Origin: a bacterium (Candidatus Howlettbacteria) CG_4_10_14_0_8_um_filter_40_9
GTDB lineage: Bacteria; Patescibacteriota; CPR2; UBA1875; GCA-2785325
Direction of reading: 5' to 3'
Assembly: GCA_002785325.1 (NCBI GenBank)
Contig: PFMH01000069.1
Location: 1 to 5,291, forward strand
DNA: 5,291 bases
In this document: in pieces, positions 1-4,308 of the stretch
How the letters are laid out: each line of letters begins with the position of its first letter
How positions within the stretch are numbered: position 1 is the stretch's first letter
Notes under the pieces: model-generated
Told to the model about the DNA's origin: nothing
Databases searched by the model: none
The model's input: the letters and a program-made list of their open reading frames with translations, nothing else
Translations under genes and position numbers: made by a program

Positions 1-165
1 TCTATAATTGGCTCCGATACTCGTGCTTGACTTAATTAGCTGTCCTATAATGGGTAGTGTGATAACGTTTTTAGGAAGCTTTTTTGCAAACTTGATAACT
101 CCCTCTCCAAAGCAGCTCGTTCTTTTTTTTAAGTCGTATTTCCTGTTATTACTATCGTTCTTCAT
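1..165 (-). CDS. four-helix-bundle protein (S23 / 23S rRNA intervening-sequence family), N-terminal part
   Basis: The frame opens with ATG at 165 and runs without a stop to the window edge, giving the first 55 residues of a protein that normally has about 115-130. After a short basic start (MKNDSNNRKYDLKKRT) come segments I recognise from this family: FGEGVIKFAKKLPKN, then QLIKSSTSIGANYR, which matches the conserved QL.RS.TSIGANY stretch between helices 1 and 2. The family forms a small helical bundle. It was first seen encoded in 23S rRNA intervening sequences and is very common in Patescibacteria. Its biochemical role is unknown. The start lies 75 bases after the prgI stop on the same strand, a position where virB4 would often be found, so this may itself be a mobile gene inserted in the secretion locus. 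I see no clear ribosome binding site. The family call is from memory of the motif, not a search. Confidence 0.82.
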   Translation of the reverse strand, partial: MKNDSNNRKYDLKKRTSCFGEGVIKFAKKLPKNVITLPIIGQLIKSSTSIGANYR

Positions 166-180
166 TGGGAATTGTTAATT

Positions 181-226
181 GCCTGCCCGAATCTCGTCTT
201 GATTCGGCGAAGCGGGCGGTCGAGGC
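181..226. repeat. GC-rich imperfect inverted repeat between prgI and the four-helix-bundle gene
   Basis: A GC-rich patch stands out in AT-rich surroundings. The core is a perfect hairpin, CCGAATC (187-193) pairing with GATTCGG (201-207) across a 7-base loop. Outer arms GCCT (181-184) and AGGC (223-226) can also pair, and GCCCG (185-189) with CGGGC (213-217) is an alternative inner pairing. It has no T-run directly after it on either strand, so a rho-independent terminator for prgI is possible but weakly supported. It may instead be a dispersed intergenic repeat or one end of an element carrying the four-helix-bundle gene. Confidence 0.5.
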
Positions 227-240
227 GGGGATATTGGAAA

Positions 241-951
241 TTATTTGCCGATTTTCTCATCGGCAAATCTCTCTTCTTGTCTCTTTCTGTTGAGTTCAAA
301 CATGGTCTCGAGTTCTTTTTGGCTGGCGCTCTCCCCAAATGATTCATATTCAAATTTTTTTGTCGGTTTGACAGTCGCCATTTCCTGGATAGTCGGTTCC
401 TTCCTTTTTTCTTTTACCACTTCCTTAGCTTTTACGAGGAGTTCGTTTATTTTTCCGCTTGATGTTTCCGAAGCAGCTATCGTGTCGGTAAGATCGCTTG
501 GCTCCGAAAGACTCTGCGTGCTTTGGGTGGATGCGACGATCCCTCTGCTTTGGAGTTCGTCCTCAAAACCTCCAGAGTCGATGATAAAAGCAAGCCGTTC
601 CAGATTTTCCGAAGAAATATTTTTCTCAAACACCTCTTCTTTTTTTTCAACCACTTCTTCTTTGTGGACGTAAGGCAGTTTTTTCCAGATCCTTTTTCGG
701 GGCTTGGCCATAGCAAAAACCACCGACATCAGATAAACCTCAAACGGTCGATCTCCCGGCTTGAAAAAAGCGAGAGCTAGGAAAAAAGATCCGACGATAG
801 CGGCTATAGGGAAAAAGAGAAATCCGGGTACGGAATATTTTATGACGAAGAGTATGCCGAAGCCGACCATAAGATACAGAAATTGTTTTAGCGTCAGCGG
901 TCCGATAACTTGGTCTTCGATATCTATATTTTGCGGAACTTTATATTGCAT
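241..951 (-). CDS. prgI: PrgI-family protein, conjugation/type IV secretion apparatus
   Basis: This 236-residue protein starts MQYKVPQNIDIEDQVIGP, followed by LTLKQFLYL, the hallmark N-terminus of the PrgI family (small inner-membrane partners encoded next to VirB4-type ATPases in Gram-positive and Patescibacteria conjugation-like loci). Two hydrophobic segments at about residues 23-39 and 44-63 are predicted membrane helices, followed by FFKPGDRPFE and a basic stretch PRKRIWKK (84-91). The remaining 145 or so residues are a charged, low-complexity, probably partly coiled tail with no recognised domain. Classical PrgI proteins are nearer 110-120 residues, so the tail is an extension. The gene appears intact. 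Its normal upstream partner, the VirB6/TrbL-like gene, is 3.36 kb away behind three inserted cassettes. There is no good Shine-Dalgarno sequence. A weak GATAAT (963-958) sits seven bases before the A of the ATG, so a leaderless start or read-through from mntA-hepT are both plausible. Confidence 0.88.
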   Translation of the reverse strand: MQYKVPQNIDIEDQVIGPLTLKQFLYLMVGFGILFVIKYSVPGFLFFPIAAIVGSFFLALAFFKPGDRPFEVYLMSVVFAMAKPRKRIWKKLPYVHKEEVVEKKEEVFEKNISSENLERLAFIIDSGGFEDELQSRGIVASTQSTQSLSEPSDLTDTIAASETSSGKINELLVKAKEVVKEKRKEPTIQEMATVKPTKKFEYESFGESASQKELETMFELNRKRQEERFADEKIGK

Positions 952-952
952 A
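899..952. repeat. 54-bp direct repeat, copy 1 (start of intact prgI)
   Basis: By direct comparison this segment is identical over 54 bases to 1989-2042, in the same orientation. It covers one base upstream of the prgI ATG and the first 17 or so codons. The identity ends abruptly at 952/953 and 898/899. It marks the left junction of the mntA-hepT cassette. Confidence 0.97.
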
Positions 953-1001
953 GGGTTATTATCTTTTATGTGTTTTATGGATTACACCCAACATGCTAGA
1001 A

Positions 1002-1427
1002 TTATTTCTTTTTTAAAAATCTCAAGATGTAATCTATATATTTAGTGTAGTCCTTGATGCAATCTTTTATCGAAGAATGCACAAGGGCGTAATCTACTTT
1101 GTCATAATCATGGACAAGGATATTTCGCGTAGCAACGCTTTTTGATATTTCTATAGCAAACTTGTCCGGATATATTTTGAGAGAGCTTAGTTTTAGAAAG
1201 GTGTCTCGATAATCTCTCGGTGGCTCTTCCTTCTCTAGTTCAGCGCAAATATGTTGATTTATGTCGATCGCTCTGTTTATTATTCTCTCTAGTATTCTCT
1301 CAAGCGCAGCAGACTTTAGGTAGTCTTTCGATAGCTCTTCAATGGAGAATTCTTCTAGCTTGGCGAGCTTTACTAGGTCGTCCTGTATGAGTGACACCTT
1401 TCTGTTTATAAAGTCTTTCTTAACCAT
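1002..1427 (-). CDS. hepT: HepT-like HEPN RNase toxin (DUF86 family)
   Basis: The 141-residue, almost entirely helical protein has the HEPN signature R-X4-H-X-Y: R101, H106 and Y108 within RNILVHDYDKVDY. In the well-studied MntA-HepT system of Shewanella, the R-X4-H motif forms the ribonuclease site and the Tyr of the HXY part is the residue AMPylated by MntA to neutralise the toxin. All three residues are present, so the protein should be both active and controllable. Length fits the family. The start at 1427 overlaps the last 8 bases of mntA, so the pair is translationally coupled, antitoxin first, and no separate ribosome site is needed. The stop at 1002 lies 50 bases before the prgI ATG on the same strand, so the two genes may share a transcript. 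Function is assigned by motif and by the mntA neighbour. RNA targets cannot be inferred. Confidence 0.88.
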   Translation of the reverse strand: MVKKDFINRKVSLIQDDLVKLAKLEEFSIEELSKDYLKSAALERILERIINRAIDINQHICAELEKEEPPRDYRDTFLKLSSLKIYPDKFAIEISKSVATRNILVHDYDKVDYALVHSSIKDCIKDYTKYIDYILRFLKKK

Positions 1428-1845
1428 ATGTTTTTCTTAGCAATTTTTGTCTTTTTTCAATGAGTGTGGATTCAAGGTCATGAAGACTCCTTGAGTCCAT
1501 AAAGTCTCTATAGGCAAATGCTTTGAATTCCAAAAATGCTATCTCGTTTCCGTAAAGCAACTTGCCAGACATGGCCACCTCATATCTAAAAAGAGGGTTC
1601 GCATTATTTAGAAAGCTTAGGTCTACATCCTTGCCTCTAAAAACCTTTTGCAGTCCAAAAATTATTCTCCCAAAAGTTTTTGGGTCGCCCTTTGCTTCTT
1701 CTTTGAAATAAATAGCTATATCTAGATCGCTTTCTTCATTCTCTGTCCCGACCGCATATGATCCGAAGACAACGATAAACTTAAGTCCAAAATCTTGCCC
1801 AATAGTTTTTAATATCTTTTTTTGTTCTAGTTTTAATCTAAACAT
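1420..1845 (-). CDS. mntA: MntA-like minimal nucleotidyltransferase antitoxin
   Basis: With the start at 1845 the protein has 141 residues, normal for MntA. The segment VVFGSYAVGTENEESDLDIA has the complete GS-X10-D-X-D motif of MNT-type nucleotidyltransferases (G28, S29, D40, D42), and a later acidic position in DVDLSF supplies the third likely metal ligand. MntA uses ATP to AMPylate the tyrosine of the HepT R-X4-H-X-Y motif, silencing the RNase. The frame stays open upstream to an ATG at 1923, but I prefer 1845. The upstream part would run through a palindrome and a good promoter (TTGCGA, 17 bases, TATAAT), and the -10 box ends exactly seven bases before the A of this ATG, so transcription should begin at the start codon. 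The family-like sequence also begins here (MFRLKLEQKKIL). It is followed by hepT with an 8-base overlap. Confidence 0.88.
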   Translation of the reverse strand: MFRLKLEQKKILKTIGQDFGLKFIVVFGSYAVGTENEESDLDIAIYFKEEAKGDPKTFGRIIFGLQKVFRGKDVDLSFLNNANPLFRYEVAMSGKLLYGNEIAFLEFKAFAYRDFMDSRSLHDLESTLIEKRQKLLRKTYG

Positions 1846-1851
1846 AGTAAC

Positions 1852-1880
1852 ATTATAGGTCTTTAGGCGCCTGTTCGCAA
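1852..1880 (-). promoter_or_regulatory. sigma70-type promoter of mntA-hepT, leaderless
   Basis: On the - strand, TTGCGA (1880-1875) and a perfect TATAAT (1857-1852) are separated by 17 bases. The predicted transcription start, about seven bases after the -10 box, falls on the A of the mntA ATG at 1845, predicting a leaderless mRNA. The -35 matches the consensus at four of six positions. The transcript could continue into prgI. Confidence 0.72.
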
Positions 1881-1912
1881 GCACAGAAATGACGATTTGT
1901 CCCGTCAGGTTT

Positions 1913-1948
1913 AGCAAGAGCAAGGGGCGGACCCTTGCTCTCCTTGCT
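1913..1948. repeat. palindrome of the AGCAAGGG/CCCTTGCT family, cassette C
   Basis: GAGCAAGGG (1918-1926) pairs perfectly with CCCTTGCTC (1932-1940) over a 5-base loop GCGGA. An outer AGCAAG (1913-1918) can instead stack with CTTGCT (1943-1948), extending the stem across a small bulge. The same palindrome family occurs at 2967-2985, 3102-3122 and 4168-4188. It lies about 100 bp downstream of the dead prgI start at 2041. A terminator role is possible but not favoured, since no clean T-run follows on the - strand. Confidence 0.85.
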
Positions 1949-1963
1949 TTTGATGCTTATGAT

Positions 1964-2041
1964 TTAGATAAATTGATTTAATACAAATGGTCCGATAACT
2001 TGGTCTTCGATATCTATATTTTGCGGAACTTTATATTGCAT
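1964..2041 (-). pseudogene. prgI 5' fragment (25 codons), junction of cassettes B and C
   Basis: The ATG at 2041 begins a 25-codon frame whose first 18 residues, MQYKVPQNIDIEDQVIGP, equal those of intact prgI. It then continues FVLNQFI and stops (TAA 1966-1964). At nucleotide level identity ends after 54 bases, but the protein still resembles prgI beyond that point: FVLNQFI against LTLKQFL keeps L, Q and F in place. So this is probably the start of a diverged prgI allele, not only a copied piece of the resident gene. The ATG follows the stop of the AbiEii-like gene by one base, so the fragment could still be translated by coupling. It is a broken start left behind by insertion of the mntA-hepT cassette. 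Confidence 0.85.
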
Positions 2042-2042
2042 A
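1989..2042. repeat. 54-bp direct repeat, copy 2
   Basis: This segment is identical to 899-952 in the same orientation. The two copies bound the mntA-hepT cassette like attachment-site or recombination duplications. The right edge of identity is again one base before the ATG. Confidence 0.97.
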
Positions 2043-2651
2043 TTAAATGATTGTTTTAACTGCGTTTGTTATTTTTTCTTTCGCTTTTTCCCAATCGAAA
2101 TCTTTGATCATTTCTGGCAAAGGTTCTCCGTCGGCATCCTCAAAATAGGTAAGACTTTTCACAATATGAATTTTATTGTAGTCGATCTCGGAATATTTTT
2201 TTTCATAAAACCCGATCAGTTCTTTTATACTAAACTCGTAAAGTAAGAAATAAAGATCCACAAAATCTTTCTTGCTTCCTCGAGAGGAGATGGTATCTAT
2301 CTTCATAGCAGAAATGTCTCTTTTGTCGGCAAGGTTTACTCCATCAAAATCAGAAAAAGGAAAAAGGGACCGATAGTCATATCTCATGAAGCTTATTTTT
2401 ACTCCATCAAGTATTCCGTGCAAAGTCCCCTCATCTTTTCCGGTAATTTCAAATTTCCCCAAGCTCACAAGGGTTTTTTCTAGGGGGCTTAGATCAAACG
2501 AATCTTTAGAAAAAAAGTCAAGATCAATAGACTTCCTATGTCCAAGCTGGATAGCAAGAGCGGTACCGCCAGCTAGATAAAAAGCATTGACTGAAGACTT
2601 TATCTTTTCCAAAACAAGCTTTGTCTTTTTGTCGATTGATTCCGGATGCAT
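2043..2651 (-). CDS. AbiEii/AbiGii-family nucleotidyltransferase toxin (cassette B)
   Basis: The 202-residue protein carries the AbiEii signature: AGGTALAIQLGHRKSIDLDF with the GG-T pair at residues 28-30, then R39, S41 and the metal-binding D43 and D45. It also has the second conserved block D112, K117, R124, then KKDFVDLYFLL (residues 127-137). AbiEii toxins are nucleotidyltransferases. In the characterised AbiE/MenT group they block growth by transferring nucleotides, for example to the tRNA acceptor end. All expected residues are present, so it should be active. The start at 2651 lies inside the 3' end of the DUF6922-like gene (52-base overlap, different frame), typical of coupled toxin-antitoxin pairs. 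The stop TAA is one base from the dead prgI start at 2041. It is diverged from the cassette A homologue. I do not name it abiEii because the partner is not a classical AbiEi. Confidence 0.87.
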   Translation of the reverse strand: MHPESIDKKTKLVLEKIKSSVNAFYLAGGTALAIQLGHRKSIDLDFFSKDSFDLSPLEKTLVSLGKFEITGKDEGTLHGILDGVKISFMRYDYRSLFPFSDFDGVNLADKRDISAMKIDTISSRGSKKDFVDLYFLLYEFSIKELIGFYEKKYSEIDYNKIHIVKSLTYFEDADGEPLPEMIKDFDWEKAKEKITNAVKTII

Positions 2652-2890
2652 AGCTTCTGATTAATGTTAAAATACTGGCACCAAAAATTTTGAGACTTTC
2701 TGTCAAGTGTTCTGTTTGAAATAACGACATCCTTTATACATTTTTCTCCATAGAAGTCGCGAGCCCACCTAAAATCTTCTACATTGCCAAAAAGGAGAAT
2801 CCTTTCGATGATAAACTTTTTGTGCTTTTCAGCGTCTAGGGTTTTTAGCTCAACATCCCAAAAAAGAGAGGTTTTCTTTAGCGTTTCCAT
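2600..2890 (-). CDS. DUF6922-like small protein, probable antitoxin partner of the AbiEii-like toxin
   Basis: With the start at 2890 the protein has 96 residues. The N-terminus KKTSLFWDVELKTLDAEKHK and the following FIIERILLFGNVEDFRWARD fit the pattern I know as DUF6922 (LFWD ... LD..KH..FII.R.L..G...D), commonly encoded just before AbiEii-type nucleotidyltransferases. It is therefore the likely antitoxin or regulator, though this is inferred from gene order only. No DNA-binding motif is obvious. In-frame ATGs exist at 2929, 2896 and 2890. I choose 2890 because the extended -10 box TGCTATAAT ends at 2897, placing the transcription start on this ATG. ATG 2896 touches the box and the 2929 frame lies upstream of it. 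The last 17 codons overlap the toxin gene in another frame, and that tail is probably not conserved. Confidence 0.75.
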   Translation of the reverse strand: METLKKTSLFWDVELKTLDAEKHKKFIIERILLFGNVEDFRWARDFYGEKCIKDVVISNRTLDRKSQNFWCQYFNINQKLCIRNQSTKRQSLFWKR

Positions 2891-2896
2891 TCTCAT

Positions 2897-2905
2897 ATTA
2901 TAGCA
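2897..2905 (-). promoter_or_regulatory. extended -10 promoter of the cassette B operon
   Basis: On the - strand TGCTATAAT (2905-2897) is a perfect extended -10. No good -35 is found 17 bases upstream (TTTTTC), as expected for extended -10 promoters. The start of transcription would fall at about 2890, the chosen ATG, so the mRNA would be leaderless. Confidence 0.65.
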
Positions 2906-2966
2906 TAATGGTCCGGTTAGAAAAAGCACAAGGATGCTACTTCTTCCGTCTACTATCGAGCATACG

Positions 2967-2985
2967 GCAAGGTTCCGAACCTTGC
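2967..2985. repeat. palindrome GCAAGGTTC-C-GAACCTTGC
   Basis: A perfect 9-base inverted repeat around one central base, practically an 8-bp stem with loop CCG. It shares the arms GCAAGG/CCTTGC with the boundary palindromes at 1913-1948, 3102-3122 and 4168-4188, but sits inside cassette B about 70 bp upstream of its promoter, not at the usual distance from a prgI fragment. It is most likely another member of a dispersed REP-like family. Confidence 0.8.
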
Positions 2986-3095
2986 TAAGTATAAACTATT
3001 AACTATGGCTTAGCGATCCGCCACTTCTCACTTCACCAAACTAAATTAGTGTACTGATTGATTCGGTATGTTGAAATGTTTGAATAGTCGGAACC

Positions 3096-3122
3096 AAAAA
3101 GAGCAAGGGACGGACCCTTGCT
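3096..3122 (-). terminator. terminator-like palindrome, cassette B
   Basis: AGCAAGGG (3102-3109) and CCCTTGCT (3115-3122) form a perfect 8-bp stem with a 5-base loop. Read on the - strand the stem is followed by CTTTTT (3101-3096), the layout of a rho-independent terminator. It would stop read-through from the VirB6/TrbL-like gene toward prgI. Because the same palindrome occurs elsewhere without the T-run, it may be primarily a repeat element that happens to terminate here. Confidence 0.55.
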
Positions 3123-3236
3123 AAGAGAAGGGGATAATAATAAGTCAGAATAGTTAGAAGACATTCGACATCGCCCCATCTAAAAGCTAATAGCTGATAG
3201 CAAGCAGCCAATCACCGCGGGACGTTGTATCGCATA
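3101..3236. repeat. 136-bp boundary repeat, copy 1 (junction of cassettes A and B)
   Basis: By hand alignment 122 of 136 bases match 4167-4309 in the same orientation, apart from a 7-base length difference. The unit has the AGCAAGGG palindrome at one end, a middle with AGCTAATAGCTGATAGCAAGC-like internal symmetry, and a prgI start remnant at the other end. The copies at 3101 and 4167 flank cassette A. Confidence 0.93.
3215..3235 (-). pseudogene. degenerate prgI start remnant, junction of cassettes A and B
   Basis: On the - strand the ATG at 3235 reads MRYNVPR and then TGA, against MQYKVPQ in intact prgI. 15 of 21 bases match. It is recognisable mainly because it lies at the end of the 136-bp repeat whose other copy is better preserved and sits directly behind the VirB6/TrbL-like gene. 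Similarity stops one base before the ATG, the same edge as in the other copies. Confidence 0.62.
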
Positions 3237-3312
3237 GTTTGTTATAAAGCTGGCTTTTTAGAAAATTCCTTAAACTATTGGGCGGTTTGCAGTGGGCGGA
3301 GGCGTATCTTTG

Positions 3313-3321
3313 TGCTATAAT
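3313..3321 (+). promoter_or_regulatory. extended -10 promoter of the cassette A operon
   Basis: TGCTATAAT (3313-3321) is identical to the extended -10 of cassette B. The predicted start of transcription near 3328 lies two bases before the ATG at 3330 and five before the ATG at 3333, so the message has almost no leader. A TTGCAG at 3287-3292 is too far away (23 bases) to be a normal -35. Confidence 0.65.
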
Positions 3322-3329
3322 TTACTTAT

Positions 3330-3530
3330 ATGATGTGGGATTATACAAAAAATGAATATAGCAAACAAGCAGAGGCCGATGTTTTGTGGCGCTTGGAGAG
3401 AGAAATAAACTATGGTTTTGGGAAGAAAAAATTGGACAAAACATTGGTGAAGAAATATCTGCCTAAGCTCAACATCCCCGAAGACCGTAAGGCATTTTTG
3501 GAGCTGCTTCTATGCAACAAAAAATTTTGA
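3330..3530 (+). CDS. small partner protein of the AbiEii-like toxin, probable antitoxin
   Basis: A 66-residue charged, helical protein (MMWDYTKNEYSKQAEADVLW...). The pattern of an aromatic start, a WRLEREINYGFG segment (20-31) and a LVKKYLPKLNIPEDRKAFLELLL end (39-61) resembles small proteins I recall encoded immediately before AbiEii-type nucleotidyltransferases in Patescibacteria. I cannot give a family name with confidence. It overlaps the toxin start by 19 bases, so production of the two is coupled and it very likely acts as antitoxin or toxin regulator. Two adjacent ATGs (3330, 3333) are possible starts. Both lie just after the -10 box, so the mRNA is nearly leaderless. It is shorter than the DUF6922-like protein of cassette B and not obviously related. 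Coding direction is opposite to the secretion genes. Confidence 0.7.
   Translation: MMWDYTKNEYSKQAEADVLWRLEREINYGFGKKKLDKTLVKKYLPKLNIPEDRKAFLELLLCNKKF
3500..3503 (+). promoter_or_regulatory. Shine-Dalgarno GGAG for the cassette A toxin
   Basis: GGAG lies 8 bases before the ATG at 3512, inside the end of the small partner gene. It supports 3512 as the toxin start. It contrasts with the leaderless first genes of the three operons, where no such site is seen. Confidence 0.6.
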
Positions 3531-4165
3531 CAGATTCTCAAAAAAAGGTTATCGCAAAAGTTGCGAGCGAGCCAAAGCTAAAGGATTTTTATCTTTCCGG
3601 CGGGACAGCTCTGGCTGCTTACTTTTTGCATCATAGGATTTCGGATGATTTGGATTTTTTTACTGAAAAAGAAATTGATAAAATCTTTCTTCATAAATTT
3701 GTAGCAGATTTAAAAAAAGCGTTAAAAGCAAATAGCGTCAGGTATGACCGTTTATACGATCGTAATATTTTTACTTTTAAAATGGAAAAAGAGGAGTTCA
3801 AGACCGAGTTCACATACTACCCTTTCAAAAAGCTCTCAAAGTCAATCTTAGAAGACGGCATAAGAGTAGATTCCTTCCGCGATGTTTCTGCGAACAAACT
3901 GATGGCTCTCTTGGACAGGTTTGACCCAAAAGACTTTGCCGATATTTACTTTATTCTCAAAGAAAGAACGCTTGACGCCGTGAGAAAAGATGTGGAGAAA
4001 AAATTTGAAATGAAAATAAATAATATTTTTTTGGGGTCCGAATTTGCTAAGGCAAGAAGGATTGATGCTTTGCCCAAGATGGTAAGAAAAATAGGGGTAA
4101 ATGAGTTAAAAGACTTTTTTTCAAAACAGTCAAAAGAACTAGGGAAAGAGATTTTTAAGGACTAA
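3512..4165 (+). CDS. AbiEii/AbiGii-family nucleotidyltransferase toxin (cassette A)
   Basis: The 217-residue protein has the AbiEii core: FYLSGGTALAAYFLHHRISD followed by DLDFF, giving G30, G31, T32, R42, S44 and the metal-binding pair D46 and D48. The second block has D124, K129, R136 and then PKDFADIYFIL (139-149). These are the expected active-site and structural positions, so a working nucleotidyltransferase is likely. It probably blocks translation or growth when freed from its partner, as shown for characterised AbiE/MenT toxins. Start 3512 is supported by GGAG 8 bases upstream and by the 19-base overlap with the small partner gene. It shares the fold and motifs but little else with the cassette B protein, so the two were acquired separately and not duplicated here. 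The stop is followed at once by the 143-bp boundary repeat. Confidence 0.87.
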   Translation: MQQKILTDSQKKVIAKVASEPKLKDFYLSGGTALAAYFLHHRISDDLDFFTEKEIDKIFLHKFVADLKKALKANSVRYDRLYDRNIFTFKMEKEEFKTEFTYYPFKKLSKSILEDGIRVDSFRDVSANKLMALLDRFDPKDFADIYFILKERTLDAVRKDVEKKFEMKINNIFLGSEFAKARRIDALPKMVRKIGVNELKDFFSKQSKELGKEIFKD

Positions 4166-4167
4166 AG

Positions 4168-4188
4168 AGCAATGGGTGGCCCCTTGCT
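4168..4188. repeat. decayed AGCAAGGG-type palindrome, cassette A
   Basis: AGCAATGGG (4168-4176) and CCCCTTGCT (4180-4188) form a 9-position stem with one T-C mismatch and a 3-base loop. It begins three bases after the toxin stop, so it could help end the + strand transcript, but no T-run follows. The mismatch fits the idea that this is the oldest copy of the series. Confidence 0.72.
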
Positions 4189-4287
4189 AAGAGAAGGGGA
4201 TAATAATAAGTCAGAACAGCTAGAAGAAATTAGATATCGCTCCACCTAAAAGCAAATAGCTGATAGCAAGCAGCCAACAGCCAATCA

Positions 4288-4308
4288 CCGCGGGACTTTG
4301 TATTGCAT
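4288..4308 (-). pseudogene. original prgI start remnant behind the VirB6/TrbL-like gene
   Basis: Reading on the - strand, the VirB6/TrbL-like gene ends with TAG at 4319-4317, eight bases follow, and an ATG at 4308 begins MQYKVPR before TGA. The first six residues equal intact prgI (MQYKVP). 17 of 21 bases match, and the two changes within the first 18 bases are silent. The close spacing is what one expects of the undisturbed gene pair. This is therefore best read as the ancestral prgI start, cut off from its gene by the cassettes. Confidence 0.75.

Larger units (their letters stand above)
2906..3312. other. 407-base gene-free stretch between the two AbiEii-like operons
   Basis: The operons on either side diverge from this stretch. 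I see no coding region. It contains a perfect palindrome (2967-2985), a weaker inverted repeat GCTAAG/CTTAGC (2984-2989 with 3009-3014), a terminator-like hairpin (3096-3122), the 136-bp repeat (3101-3236) and a seven-codon prgI remnant at 3215-3235. Bases 3015-3095 and 3237-3312 show nothing I recognise apart from upstream promoter sequence near 3287-3312. Confidence 0.7.

Noticed and set aside
27..51. TTGACT and TATAAT on the + strand
   Set aside because: The spacing is only 13 bases and the site lies inside the four-helix-bundle gene on the opposite strand with no gene to drive.
162..353. 63-residue - strand frame over the prgI 3' end
   Set aside because: It overlaps prgI in another frame and the GC-rich repeat. 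The composition is not protein-like.
245..673. 142-residue open frame on the + strand
   Set aside because: It lies antisense within prgI. Its Ser/Phe-rich composition is the complement of the Glu/Lys-rich prgI tail, and no family is recognisable. The frames at 523-780 and 761-1045 are rejected for the same reason.
1846..1923. 26-residue N-terminal extension of MntA
   Set aside because: The extension overlaps a palindrome and the mntA promoter and does not resemble the family. The -10 box position points to ATG 1845.
2536..2730. 64-residue - strand frame across the cassette B gene overlap
   Set aside because: It is a third frame over the DUF6922-like/AbiEii overlap. Both real genes have clear family motifs and this frame has none.
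2891..2929. 13-residue N-terminal extension of the DUF6922-like protein
   Set aside because: It would be translated from sequence upstream of and across the extended -10 box. ATG 2890 coincides with the predicted transcription start.
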